From positions 248,001 to 312,000 of the forward strand of contig BPQB01000004.1 of NCBI GenBank assembly GCA_019973155.2: a stretch of DNA of 64,000 bases, read 5' to 3'. Below, in pieces: positions 35,370 through 46,739 of this stretch. Within the stretch, counting starts at the first letter, position 1. Each line of letters opens with the position of its first letter. The notes beneath the pieces are model-generated. The model worked only from the letters and a program-made list of their open reading frames with translations. It searched no databases and was not told the origin of the DNA. The stretch comes from Phanerochaete sordida. Lineage: Eukaryota > Basidiomycota > Agaricomycetes > Polyporales > Phanerochaetaceae. A program made the position numbers and the translations under genes.

Positions 35370-37447
35370 CTAATCACGATACCAAAAATGGATGTCGGGG
35401 CAGTCCAGGATTATATCGTGTTCCCGCATACTGCGAACGCGCGCCAGCACCTCGTCCGCGACCTCGTCCGAATTCACCTTCACGGTGACTTGTGGGATTC
35501 GGAGCGTCCGCAGCTTGTTCGTAGGATTCTTGAAGCAGTTGTTGCACCAGTCGACGAAATCGAGCATGGTGCTGGCTTTCATGACGCATTCGTCCAGGAC
35601 CACCTCCTCCAGCTCCGTCCACTGCGTCGTCGTTGGCGCGGCCGGCGCACTGCAGGAGTTCTGTGCCACCCAAATTGCGACAGTCGACCTCCGAAGTGTA
35701 ACGTGGCGAACGAACGGCAGATGCAGCGGGATGTCCCCGAGGTCGTGTTGCACATCAAAGCCGATGTCGAGGGTGAGCGTCTGCAGGCATGGACCGGTCT
35801 GTCGGCAGAGAGTGTCAAGGATGGAGTATATGGTCTGCATGTCTGCGACGGGATCGTCTCTGCTGCATAGCCAGTCCAGCTCGAAGCCGCGGCTGGGGTA
35901 GTCCATGTTGGATCCTTCGATGACGACCTGGGACGGCAAGAGCGTAGCGTCATTGGCGAAAATCGATACGGAAAGATGGGTGGCAGCGGAGAGAGGCAGA
36001 GGCGGAAGCATATCCCGCTGACAGAGCCTATCGATGCCCTCCAGGCCTACTCCCTCTACCACGCCCACGTTCAGCTCGAGGGAGTGCACGAAGGGGGCGT
36101 CAATGGCGGACATGATGTTGTACAAGAGAGATGGCAGTATGTGGAGTTTCAGTGTATGCAAGCGCTTCAGATGCAGTCGTGGTCCCCTGAGACTCGCATT
36201 GACCTGCGAAGTCGAGGTGTCTTCCCCCAAAAATCGATCCTGGGTTCGAAGTTCTAGTACTTGTAAGTTCGGCGACCCTTCGAGTAAACGACATATCTCC
36301 GCTCCGGACTCGGCGGGGATAGAAAGGCAGAGAAGAGCGAGTGAGAAGAGATTCGCGCTCAACGGGGAAGAGTTCCAGGGTAAAGTGAGGCCATGAATGT
36401 TAACATGGCGCAGCCGTGGTGTAGAACCACCAAATAAAGGATGCGATACGCGCACGTTTGAGGAGAGGGGGGTCCGAATGTTGCAGCGCTGGAGCAATGG
36501 CGCATGAAGGCCCAGGAGCTCCGAAAAGATACTCGAGGATGGCTTTGCGGCTAAAGTGAGATCCTTTATGCTGTGCAAATGAGCTTTGAGGAATTGCACA
36601 GAGGAATTCACATGCGCGTATCCTGCTCCATCAGAGATTACACAAGTCACGGTCAAAGATTGGCCAGCGACACGTTCGAGCAGGTAGTCGAGCAGCGTAG
36701 TCGAGCATGGTAGGTCGATGTGGCTCCAGAGTAAGGGATGACTGAGGGCAATTCTCCCGCCAGTAGGAACAGACAGAAGCAACGGTGAATGTCGAGCGAC
36801 AGCTCCGGCGTCCTCGCGAGTCTGAGGGGTCTTCAAGATGATACTCGAAGATGTAGCGGAGCAGCTCGGCGGGCAACCGATTAGTCGGTAGGCACGAATT
36901 GCGCGCTGCGGCGACGCGTGATACGATGTGTCGCATTTTCTGTTCTGCGTGCTTGGCGTCTGAGAGCACTGTGTCGATGGCCTCTAAGTCACAGCGCGAC
37001 GGGCGAAACTGGCCCACCGAGCCTGTCGCGAGAATGCCCCTCATCAGGAAAGATGCGATCGTGCTGAGAAGTGCTGATAAAGCTTTATCAGTGCTCGTCA
37101 GTGCCGTCAGATCAACCAGTCTCAGCCGGCTTTTTAGCGCCCATGAAGTACAGCCCGCCAATAACGGCGGCTATGGCGGGGCCTCCGATTTTGAGCAGGT
37201 TAAGGGACTCCCATTGTAGGAGGCACTACGGCTGACATAATTTCTAGCCGCCAGCCTGCGGCAATGTGGTGAATCGCGAGCAGCCCATCCGCGGGCGCTT
37301 GCCGCTTTTCCTGATGCTGTGAGGCGCAAAGATCAGAGGAACGAAGCGGTATGAGAGACATCTCGCGCACTCTTTGTCAAAATTACATGCTGAAAGGGTC
37401 CGCAAGCAGCTGTTGACCGCTTCAATCACGTCGGAGGTGGAGGCCAT
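35370..37447 (-). pseudogene. F-box/LRR paralogue, copy 1, frameshifted
   Basis: Exon 1 (37371-37447, 77 nt, MASTSDVIEAVNSCLRTLS) and exon 2 (from about 37039) match copies 2 and 3 in order and phase. The F-box LPTNRLPAELLRYIFEYH is followed by VASVCSYWRE, then the frame breaks: compared with copy 2 there is one extra base between 36751 and 36760, and the remainder (RIALSHPLLWSHIDL... to the stop at 35370, ending DIHFWYRD) continues in another frame for about 470 residues without further stops. Intron 1 is 331 nt instead of 56-68. Either a recently inactivated gene, an assembly error, or an unusual splice. F-box proteins recruit substrates to SCF ubiquitin ligases. Confidence 0.7.
37112..37214 (-). 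other. Small hydrophobic ORF inside the long intron of F-box copy 1
   Basis: On the minus strand, about 32 sense codons ending in TGA read LNLLKIGGPAIAAVIGGLYF then MGAKKPAETG. This looks like a one-helix, Gly-rich (GxxxG) membrane segment with a basic tail. The nearest upstream ATG (37212-37214) is out of frame by one base. It could be a fragment of a tiny membrane protein gene, now frameshifted at its start, or chance. Confidence 0.3.
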
Positions 37448-37840
37448 GTTCAAGTCGCTGCTCAGGCTAAGCGCCGAGTGCTGCGCGAGTTCAACGTCGT
37501 GCCACGGCGCAACTAGGACAGGCGACACCAAGGGCGCGGAGCAAGACTGCCGCAGGAGAGACGTCTGCGATACTCAGTATCGTCACCAAATGACCGCGAA
37601 TCGACAAGCAAAGGCACGCGCCGACGATGTCAAATTTGGGTCACATACTTCTGAAATACTGTACTGTATGCTACACTACGCGGCGTCCGAGACGATGCAG
37701 AAAAGGTTATGCGATATGAGAGAAGGGTTGCACTGACAATGTGATACAAACTATGCTTGCTAGATGACGGCCGTTGGCAGTGAAAGTTCTGTATATGAGG
37801 CGAGTCCAAGGAAGGAAAAGAAACCGACGAGGAGCGGACG
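37448..37840. other. Intergenic stretch between F-box copies 1 and 2
   Basis: Promoter of copy 1 and 3' flank of copy 2 (both minus strand). No coding content seen. Confidence 0.5.
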
Positions 37841-39681
37841 CTAGTCAGGGTACCAGAAATTGATGTCCGTGCAATTCAGGGTTATATCATGCTCCCGCAT
37901 GCTGCGAACGCGGTCCAGCACCTTGTCCGCAATCTCGTCCGAATCCACCTTCACGGTCATTTCGAGCATCGATAGAGAGCGCAGCTTGTGCTGAGGATTT
38001 TCGAAACAGCTGTTGCACCAATCGACGAAATCAAGCATCGCATCGGCCTCCACGACGCCGTTCGCCAGGAAGATCTCTTCGAGCTCTGTCCACTGTGCGG
38101 CAGCGTCCGCCGGCGCCGTCTTGCTCGTGTTCCGTGCCATCCACATGGCTGCAGCGGCACCCTCGAATCCAAGCCGTGGAAGGGACAGTAGGCCGAGCGG
38201 GATTTCGCACGGATGATCAGGCGCGTCGAAGTCGGTCACGCAGACGAGCGCGCGCAAAGATTGACCGGTCAGGCGGCAGAGAGAATCCAGCATGGAGCGC
38301 AGATCAGGCGTCTCTTGAGTGAGATCGTTCCTGTACGGCCGCCACTCCAGCATGAAGTTGCGCCCGGCAAGACCGTCTCCGAGCTCCTCGCCGATTCCGT
38401 GGACGGAGAACTGAGCTAGTCGCCGCGCTGAGTTTCGGTTGAGAACGACAACGACGAGCTGCACGGTGTTAAGTAGGGGCAGAGGCGGAAGGACATCCCG
38501 CGAGCAGAGCCTTCGGACGTCCTCGATGTGTGCACCTCCGATATCGCTCAAGGTGAGCTCGATCTTGCGCAAGAAGGGAGCGTCGACGAAGGAGAGGACA
38601 TGTTGTAGTAGAGACGAAGGTATGTCAAGTATCAATGTTTGCAAGAGCTTCAGCCGCAGGCGCGGCATCGGCGCAGACGGACGCGGTAGCAAAATCATGG
38701 CTTCAAGGTCAATTATTTGTCGTCCATCTGCTCGAAGTTCGAGTACTTGCAAGTTAGGTGACCCCTCGAGTATCTGATGGATGATTGCTCCGGCGTGTTC
38801 AGGAATAATGGAACAGTGCAGGATGAGGGTGGAGAGATTCGCAGTCAGCGGGACAGTGACCCAGGAAAAATCGAGGCCGCGGATATCGACATAGCGAAGC
38901 TGTGGGGCGCAGTTGCCAAAGAGAGGTTCTGACAGAACCGGGCGTATGCCTGATGGAAGACTGGTGACACGAACGGTGCACCGCTGTAGGATCGGCGCGT
39001 GGAGAGTCAAACATTCTCTGAAAGTGTCGGGGAAGAGGAAGTCTGTTGCCAGAGTAAGATCCTTTATAGATTGAATATGAGCCTTGAAGAAATGCGGGTA
39101 AAACGCGGTGACTGAAATCTTCCTGCCACTTGAGTGATCGCAGTCTACTGTCAAAGGATGGCCAGCTGCGCGTTCCATAAGACAGTCGACGAGAGCGAGA
39201 GGACGTGACAGGTCTATGCGACTCCAGAGCATGGGAGAACCGAGGGCGACTGCGCGCCAGTAAGAGCAGACCGAGGCTATGATGCAGGTTGGGTAGGTGT
39301 CGCCGAGTTGTTGTGAGTCTATGGTGCCTTCAAAATGATATTCGAAGACGTAGCGCAGGAGTTCGGGGGGTAGCCGACTAATCGGTAGTTGCGAATTGCG
39401 AGCTGCAGCGATGGTGGGTATCATCTGCCGCATTTTCTCTTCAGAGTCCTTGACGTCGGAGAGGACTTTTTCGATCGCGTCTAGGTGACAGTCCGACGGG
39501 CGAAGCTGACCCACCGAACCTGTCGGTATCGACGGACCGAGTAGGTTCCTACAAGGCGAAAAGGTGTCAGCGAAGCGAACCGGGGAGCGACTGATCGTGC
39601 GCACGCTGTGCCAAGCTGCCATGCTGATATAGTGCGAAGGCAATTGGTGACCGCTTCAGCGACGTCGGCGGTGGAGGTCAT
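37841..39681 (-). CDS. F-box/LRR-like protein, copy 2 (intact)
   Basis: Exons complement(37841-39548, 39605-39681) give 1,785 nt, 594 residues. Exon 1 (77 nt) encodes MTSTADVAEAVTNCLRTIS; the 56 nt intron has a GTGCGC donor and CTGAC branch. After a helical segment (IEKVLSDVKDSEEKMRQMI) comes the F-box LPISRLPPELLRYVFEYH, then a conserved IASVCSYWRAVALGSPMLW and irregular leucine-rich strands (LTLHAPILQRC, LRYVDIRGL, LQVLELRADG, LKLLQTLILDI, HSLE-type). This is the common Agaricomycete F-box/LRR architecture: the F-box should bind Skp1 and the LRR region the substrate. Substrate unknown. It lies in tandem with the frameshifted copy 1. Confidence 0.8.
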
Positions 39682-40085
39682 GTTCAAGTCGCTGCTCGAG
39701 CTAAGCGCCGAGTGCGGGATAGGTTATGCGGCGCAAACAGTGGACAACAAAGAGCGAAAGGTAGGGGAAACGTCTGCGACACTCCCCACATTCGCATTTC
39801 GTCGACGAGCGGCCTCCGTGTTTTTCGCCGGGAGTTTTCATCTCATAGCGATCAAGCAGGGCACCACCATGCCAATGCCGCCGCGGCGGTTGGCTATCTC
39901 GGAATCAAAGCATACACATCAAAAATATGATAGCGAGCGAGCAACATGCGAGATAGCTAGACAGCAACAAGAGTAAGAGAATATCGACGAGGAAATGGAC
40001 TTGCGAGAGACGACAACATCCACGAGCGAGCGAGAGGCTATAGGATCTGAGCCCAGCTATCGTCCCTGTCCGCAGAATATGTAAA
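39682..40085. other. Intergenic stretch
   Basis: Upstream region of F-box copy 2 and 3' flank of the membrane protein gene. Its first 30 bp above the copy 2 start resemble the region upstream of copy 1 (both contain CAAGTCGCTGCTC then AAGCGCCGAGTGC), so the duplication included promoter-proximal DNA. Confidence 0.5.
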
Positions 40086-41063
40086 TTAGTACGCTGTACA
40101 TATCAGATGGTAGCTAACGCCATACCTTGAACCAAAGATCTTCCGTGTACGATTCACCTTCGCTTGCATCCGCGGAGGCTGGTTCTCCTTCCCAAGGATC
40201 GTAGTCTTCCATGCCCTCTTCGGGCTCTTGCCAGGCGACGCCTTCTTCGACGGGCTCTGAGCCTTCGCCTGTTCGACCTGGCGATGCACCACAAGTGGCT
40301 GAGGCTGAGGCTCCAGCACAGACCTAAGCCGAGGCGGAGACTCCAGAGAGTAGGCACACAGAGGCGATGGTTGTGTATCGGAACGCGTCGGGGTCTGGAG
40401 TCCGGCCGGAGGCACAGCCGCAAGATGAGTAGTCCGCAGCGAGAGTGGAAACTGTTGATCAGGTGGGAGGTCAAGCTGCACGAGCGGTTTCGGCTTCGTC
40501 TTCTGCGCGCCCGATGTTCGGTTCCAGCGGTCGAGGGGCACCCGCAGACTACCAGCGGCGGGCAGAGGGGCTGGCGCAAACGTCGTGAGGCTGGGGCTTA
40601 CGGGTGGGCGAGGGACAGGAGAAGGTCGGGAGAGCACGATGCTCGGGAGCGAGGCTCCGGGCCCGGCCATCCTCGTCTGCGGCGGGCTGTGCCAAAGTGG
40701 GAGTGTCGCGCCACCGCGGAGGATGCGCAGGCGCGCGAGGGGTGTGCGGATGCGCAGGCGGGTCGGCGGGAGCTGCACGTCAGAGAGGAGCCCGCGGTGC
40801 GAGTCCGCGGAGGGCACGGTGAGCTGCGCGGCGAGACGTAGGCGCGTACGGCGGTGCACGCCGTAGAAGACGGAGGCGACGGCGAGCAAGACGATGAGTA
40901 CGAGAACGCAGCTGGCGAGAAAGGGGCCTAGGGAACCGTCGAGTGGGTCGACGTGCGAGTGCAGGGCCTGGTCGGCGCCCAGGCTTGTGTCTGAACGTTT
41001 GGACACCGCGGACGGCGCCGCGATGGAGGACTGTAGGCGGACTGCCGAGGGAATGGCGAGCAT
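40086..41063 (-). CDS. Uncharacterised single-pass membrane protein
   Basis: An ORF of 325 residues from the ATG at 41063. Residues ~45-70 (GPFLASCVLVLIVLLAVASV) form one strong transmembrane helix followed by basic residues (HRRTRLRLAA), which predicts a short outside N-terminus and a long cytosolic Pro/Ser-rich tail. No signal peptide is evident before it. The tail contains basic clusters (SPSKKASPGKSPKRAW) and a KENQPP motif near the end. A GTATGG donor at about 40125 suggests that the last ~15 residues may be replaced by another exon. Function unknown. Divergent from the desaturase gene. Confidence 0.55.
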   Translation of the reverse strand: MLAIPSAVRLQSSIAAPSAVSKRSDTSLGADQALHSHVDPLDGSLGPFLASCVLVLIVLLAVASVFYGVHRRTRLRLAAQLTVPSADSHRGLLSDVQLPPTRLRIRTPLARLRILRGGATLPLWHSPPQTRMAGPGASLPSIVLSRPSPVPRPPVSPSLTTFAPAPLPAAGSLRVPLDRWNRTSGAQKTKPKPLVQLDLPPDQQFPLSLRTTHLAAVPPAGLQTPTRSDTQPSPLCAYSLESPPRLRSVLEPQPQPLVVHRQVEQAKAQSPSKKASPGKSPKRAWKTTILGKENQPPRMQAKVNRTRKIFGSRYGVSYHLICTAY

Positions 41064-42067
41064 TGCTGGAGGCTGCTGGAGGTGTCTTCTCGCCGCGAGA
41101 TTTGGTTGGCGGCAGAGACTTGGGAGAGATCTGACCGCCCTGCTTCATCCCGTGAGGCTGACGGGTGGCTCGTCAGCCTCGTCCGTCGTCATCGGAGCCA
41201 ATTTTGTGTAAGGCAGGCGGCCGCAAGACATGTCATAGTCGCTAGAACAGCGGCTGACGATGCTTTTGAGAACCACTCCAAGGTTGCAGGGCGACCGCCC
41301 GAGCCTGCGCGAGATGGCGGCTCTCGTCGGCTCTGGACTGTCTGATCTTGTGGGGTTGCCTGGAACATTGTCAGTATGAAATGGCGACAAGTCGGCGTGG
41401 TCGATTTCAAGGCCGCGGTGCATGAGGCCTCGTTAACATGCGATTGTAAGCATGAGGTTCGCATCCTCGAAGGGCATGCAAACTGCCGTGGAGTCACCAT
41501 GATTCGAGGAGGCAACCGTTGGGGAGACTGCTCAGAGCACGGGCCCCGGTCGTCTCATACTGATTTGTCTGCACCGAGATCACAGTGCATGTCTGTATGT
41601 CGCTCAACTGCGGCTGCGCCTGTTGCGAAGTCCTTGGCTGTGGTCGAATGGGGGCCGAGGAATGCGAGGACGTCGGAGAAGGACCTGTTGAATTTGACGA
41701 ATTTGGTGTAGATAAGATAACCACGTGGCGCGCCTCCGATGCCCCACATCCTCCCCAACGAATCTGAGCCCTCCGCGTCCTCACCCCTCCGCGTCCACCA
41801 CCTTCCGTGCACCGTCCTGCATAGCGCGAGACCGACCCGCTAGGCGTGCTGCGATATGAGAGCCGTGGTGCTGCGCAGGACACGTCGAGAAATGCGCAGG
41901 GGAGGGGCCGTTGGGGCGCGATTCCGAAGCTGGCGCCAAGGGTCCTCCCCAACGGATGCGGGGTGTACGAAGGGCCAGACAGCAGCCATGGATATAAAAG
42001 CATCAGCGCACTGGCATTCCCTTTCCCAGCTCCGCTCACCTCTACCCCCACCCGAAATCCGCCCGCC
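41064..42067. other. 1 kb divergent promoter region (membrane protein / desaturase)
   Basis: Lies between two start codons pointing apart. Coding-like frames here are short and uninformative. The desaturase side ends in a TATA box and CT-rich leader. Confidence 0.5.
41992..42000 (+). promoter_or_regulatory. TATA box of the desaturase gene
   Basis: ATATAAAAG lies 68 bp upstream of the ATG at 42068, followed by a CT-rich tract (42015-42065) typical of strongly transcribed fungal genes. Confidence 0.65.
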
Positions 42068-43717
42068 ATGTCTTCCGTCGTCGAGACGCGAAAGGCGCAG
42101 ACATTCCTGGGCTCGAGCCCCAAGCTCAGGCAGTCGGAACCCGAGAAGGAAGCCTCCGCCGACAATAACGTCCCGGACAACTACGTCTCCTGGTCCCTCC
42201 GTAACCAGAAGCCTCGCCCACCGGTTACCTTCGACAACCTGCTCGACAACATCCAGTGGCTGAGTTTCATCATTCTCACCGTCACTCCGGCTATTGCCAT
42301 CTACGGACTCTTCACCACCAAGCTGCAGTGGCAGACCGCCGTGTGGAGTGTCGTGTACTACTTCATCACTGGTCTCGGTGAGCCTTCCCATCCAGTCTAC
42401 CTGCTATGTCGTTCTGAACAATCGTCCAGGTATCACCGCCGGCTACCACCGTTTGTGGGCGCACCGGTCGTACAATGCCTCCAAGCCTCTGAGGTACTTC
42501 CTCGCCATGGCGGGAACGGGTGCCGTCGAGGGCTCGATCAAGTGGTGGTGCCGCGGTCATCGCGCCCATCATCGCTATACGGATACCGAGCTCGACCCGT
42601 ACAACGCTCACAAGGGCTTCTGGTGGGCGCATGTTGGCTGGATGCTCATCAAGCCACAGTACAAGCCCGGTGCTGCAGACGTCAGCGACCTCAGCAAGGA
42701 CCCCGTCATCCGCTGGCAGCACCGCTGGTACATCTGGCTCATCCTTGGCTTCGGCATGGTCTTCCCTACTCTCGTCGCCGGCCTTGGCTGGGGCGACTGG
42801 GCGGGTGGGTTCTTCTTCGCGGGGGCCGGCCGACTCTGCTTTGTGCACCACGTACGTCTTAGCTCACACATTGCGCGCATAAACGTGTATGCTTACCAGC
42901 CCGTAGTCGACCTTCTGCGTCAACTCGCTCGCGCACTGGCTTGGCGAGGCGCCGTTCGACGACAAGCACACGCCGCGCGACCACTTCGTCACCGCGCTCG
43001 TGACCGTTGGCGAAGGCTACCACAACTTCCACCACCAGTTCCCGATGGACTACCGCAACGCGATCAAGTGGTACCAGTACGACCCGACCAAGTGGTTCAT
43101 CGCGGTCTGCGGCGCACTCGGGCTCGCAAGCCATCTCAAAGTCTTCCCCGAAAACGAGGTCCGGAAGGGCCAGCTCACGATGCAGCTCAAGCGTCTCCGT
43201 GAGACGCAGGACGGGCTTACGTGGGCGCCCGACGTCGAGGAATTGCCCGTGATCAGCTGGGAGAGTTGTGAGGTCCCACGTCCTTCATTTCATTGGGCTC
43301 GTGCTAACACTTTCCCCAGTCCAGGAGCAGGCTTCCAAGCGTCCGCTGATCATTGTCGCAGGCTTCATTCATGATGTCGCCGACTTCCTCGACGAGCATC
43401 CCGGAGGGCGCCACCTGCTCGTCAAGTACGTCGGCAAGGACGCGACGACCGCGTTCTTCGGCGGCGTCTACGACCACTCGAACGCCGCGCACAACGTAAG
43501 CAGACCCTTCCTTGGGCTCAGGCATCCTGTGCTGATACCGCTGCAGCTGCTCTCGATGAAGCGCGTTGGTATCCTCCATGGTGGCATGCAGCACGGTCTC
43601 GAGGACAAGTCAATCCCGCCTGCTCAGCGCCTCCGTATCGCGCGCTACAACGAGCTGGCCGGCTCACCTTACGCCTCGTCCACCGCCGTTTCAGACAACG
43701 AAGGTATGATTGGGTAG
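42068..43717 (+). CDS. OLE1: Delta-9 stearoyl-CoA desaturase with C-terminal cytochrome b5 domain (Ole1 type)
   Basis: Exons 42068-42377, 42430-42851, 42907-43264, 43320-43495 and 43547-43717 sum to 1,437 nt, 478 residues. The three histidine boxes that bind the di-iron centre are present: HRLWAH, HRAHHRY and HNFHHQ. Four hydrophobic segments flank them in the usual pairs. The C-terminal domain has the haem-binding HPGG of cytochrome b5 ([12 protein letters not shown]) and the second haem His region (YDHSNAAHN). The enzyme sits in the ER membrane and introduces the first double bond into palmitoyl- and stearoyl-CoA, using electrons passed to its own b5 domain. The order of domains and length match fungal Ole1 proteins. 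Confidence 0.95.
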
Positions 43718-44534
43718 TGCGCTGCTGCTTCCTGCGTCGGTCAGCGGCTCGTTCGTCGCTCGGGCAGACTTAGATCTGCCGGAGTCGCATGTGTGTAAAA
43801 TAGCCTATCCCCTGCGTATGCGGCTGTGTAGAAAAGGTGCCGCGAATAAAACACCCTCCCTTGATAAAGCAGTCAGCCTGAAATATAAGAACAGCATTTT
43901 ACTGACTCTGAGACGGGTGGAGCTCGGTACAGTAGGCGGCGCGTCAGTCGACGCCGTACTGCGGCTTCCGACTGAGGTCGTCTCACTTCCCCTAGCATCT
44001 GCTGCAGAAAATGAGACGTGTGATATGCAAGCCTATGCGACTCGCTGTCTCTGGCGGCACAATATAGCTTCCTCGTAGCAAAAGCCTCTCCTGCAAATAC
44101 TGAAGAAAGCTGCCCGCATGTGACTTGTCGCCTGGTCGGATGTTCGTGACCCTGCTTGTCCCCCACAATCTTCGGTGCGACACCAAAGAGTCAGGCGTTC
44201 GTCCAGTGTACTTTTTCTACGCCCCCACTCAAGTATTTTCTAACAGCTTATCTGCCTCTGCGGCAAGTATGTGGTCTGTTCAACAATATTTGAACACCAG
44301 GGGCCCGACCTGGGGCTCAGCCGGAGGCAGCAGGCTCGATATAGCCGAGTGGACCTTCCTTCTTTCTTCTTCACTAGATTTACGAAGCTTTGGCATTTGT
44401 GCTGGAATGCGTTCACCTACCGCCCGTCTTGGGTATGAACTTCAGGCATCGTGAGCGCCTCGCGCGGTGTCTGTGTGGTGCTGCTTGTCGCGTGGACGCC
44501 TGAGCAGGCGCTTAGCTCGAGGAAAATTCAGAGC
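43718..44534. other. Intergenic stretch
   Basis: 3' UTR of the desaturase gene and promoter of F-box copy 3. AT-rich islands at 43840-43900 and 44210-44290; no gene seen. Confidence 0.5.
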
Positions 44535-46363
44535 ATGACCTCCGCCTCCGACGTCGTCGAGGCGGCGAGCAGCTGCCTACGCGCTGCCTCTGCATGGAAA
44601 TTGGATTCAGAGTAAGTACCCACCAAGACCTGTTAGTGCACGTCCCGCTGACGTTTCTGCCTCCGTCTCTCATCTCTAGAAACGCACTTCCGAGTCCCCC
44701 ATTGCCCCTGACGGGCGGGGACCATCTTCGCTCGCCTGACGGCCCTCTGGAGACCATCGATACCGCGCTTTCAAGTCTCAAAGATGCAGAGCGCAGCGTG
44801 CAGCATGCGATCGCTCGCGTCGCCACGGCCCGCAACGCGCGAGTACCGATTGGTCGGTTGCCTGCCGAGTTGCTTCGCTGCATCTTCGAGTATCACCATG
44901 GAGGCTCCAGATGCGTGCTCAAACGCAGAATGCTGTACCCTGCATCAGTCGTTGCGTCTGTTTGCTCTCGCTGGCGCATCGTGGCCGTCGACCACGGGAA
45001 GCTGTGGAGCTGCATCAACCTCTCCTGCTCGTCTGCTCTACTCGCCTGCCTCCTCGGACGAGCAGCCGGCCATTCTTTGACTGTGGAATGGGATGTCACA
45101 GAAGATAGACTCCAACGCAACCTCAAATTCCTCGAGGATAACATCCATAGAATCAAACATCTCACGTTTTCGCTCGACACTGCCTTCCTCACCCACTTGT
45201 TCGCCGTCCTTGGCGCGCATGCACCCGTGCTCGAGCGCTGCGAGATTCGTGGTGACAATTGCCACTTCGTCACGCTTGCGGGGATGCAAGGCCCCCTTTT
45301 CGGCGCCCACACGCCGCGACTACGACATCTGGAAGTCGACGCTATCACCTCGCCCTGGACGCCTGCGTTCCTCAACGCCAATCTCACAACCCTCATCCTA
45401 TCTCACCAGCGAGTGTTTGCAGCCGATAGCGTAGGCATATGCCAGATACTCGAAATGTCGCCGCATCTGAAAGTGCTCGATCTTTCGGTGACCTGCCTAG
45501 ACCCGGACGTAGACCCCAACGCACTACATCCCGTCGCAAGAGAGCCACGTCTGCAGCTGGACAAACTTCGCACACTCAAGCTTCACTTGCCTTCGTCTCT
45601 CATCTGCCACATCGTCTCTTTCATTTACGCCCCGTCTCTATGCTATGTTCAGCTGGACATGGGCGAGATTGAGAGCGACCCTTTCGAGATCGTTGAGAGG
45701 CTCTGCCGGCCAAACATGCTTCCACCCCTGCCTCTTATTAAACTCTGGCACCTCTCGATCGGGGCGTCCACTCAACGTTTCAGTACGGAGTCCCCACAGA
45801 TCAACATCGAGGGGTTTGCGTTCGGAAGACGGGTGCTTTCGCTCAAGTGGAGCAGGCGCAGAGACAGTCCCAGGGATAGGGACGCGCAGACCGTGCGCTC
45901 AATCGTTGAGATTCTCCGTCTGGAGACAGACCCTTCTCCCCACGCCTTCACCCTAGGCCTCAAATCCACCTTCCTCGCAGACAACCACCCTTGCGACGTC
46001 CTTCTATCCCTTCCGCCCGTCCGATATGTCGAAGCCACGGACGCCGCTGCAGAGATCCTAGCCCGTACCGTCTGCGCTGCATCGTCATCTCCCGCCGTCG
46101 CGGCCGCGCTGAGGGAGGTGGAGGAGATAGACCTGGAAAAGTGCGAGCTCAAGGCCTCCACCATGCTAGGCTTCCTCGCCTGGTTCGACGAGAGATGCCA
46201 GGATCCAGGAAACAAGCTTCGTATCGCGACCGTTGCAAACGCTATTGTGAGAGCGAAATCCGAGGACGCTGCGCGGAGTGTGAAGCGGCGCGTTCAGAGT
46301 TTGCTGGAGCGCAGTGTCGAGCTAGGTTGGGACCACGTCCGTTTCAAGCACCCTCGTCATTGA
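44535..46363 (+). CDS. F-box/LRR-like protein, copy 3
   Basis: Exons 44535-44611 and 44680-46363 give 1,761 nt, 586 residues. Exon 1 is 77 nt like its two paralogues (MTSASDVVEAASSCLRAAS), with the intron in the same phase. F-box: VPIGRLPAELLRCIFEYH, then VASVCSRWRIVAV and W-C-I-N-L as in copy 2. The C-terminal part has LRR-like strands (LERCEIRG, LRHLEVDA, LKVLDLSV, LRTLKLHL) and ends LGWDHVRFKHPRH. It sits inverted and 5 kb away from the copy 1/2 tandem, with the desaturase between. Presumed SCF substrate adaptor; substrate unknown. Confidence 0.82.
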
Positions 46364-46739
46364 CGTCTGGATGTCCCACGTGGCCTACTGGAACGCCTGA
46401 ATAGGTTGGATGAGCATGGTCTACAGGTGTTTTGCGCCGGCATCAGCCTTCCGTCTGTGACGATGTAACGTGTACTGACACCTCATTTGTCTGGATGTCG
46501 TAGAGTTCTGCGCTGTACTCGAGCAGACCCCTACCAATTTGAGAACATATTCGTGTCACACGAATGCTGCACACACGTGACTTGGTGTTGAATATTGAAT
46601 AGCTTCAACTGAACGCACCTGGTCAGGCCTATCGCGTGCGCTACTTCCCCCACACCGTACCATGTGAGTCTTCACTCATGTTGCTATAACTTGATTTGTC
46701 CTGATGGACGCGATGTCCAGCTGATACAGATTAAAGATC
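46364..46739. other. Intergenic stretch upstream of the RanGAP gene
   Basis: 3' flank of F-box copy 3 and promoter of the next gene. No coding content seen. Confidence 0.5.

Noticed and set aside
36631..36836. Separate gene starting at the ATG at 36836
   Set aside because: Comparison with F-box copy 2 shows this is the shifted continuation of copy 1, not an independent start.
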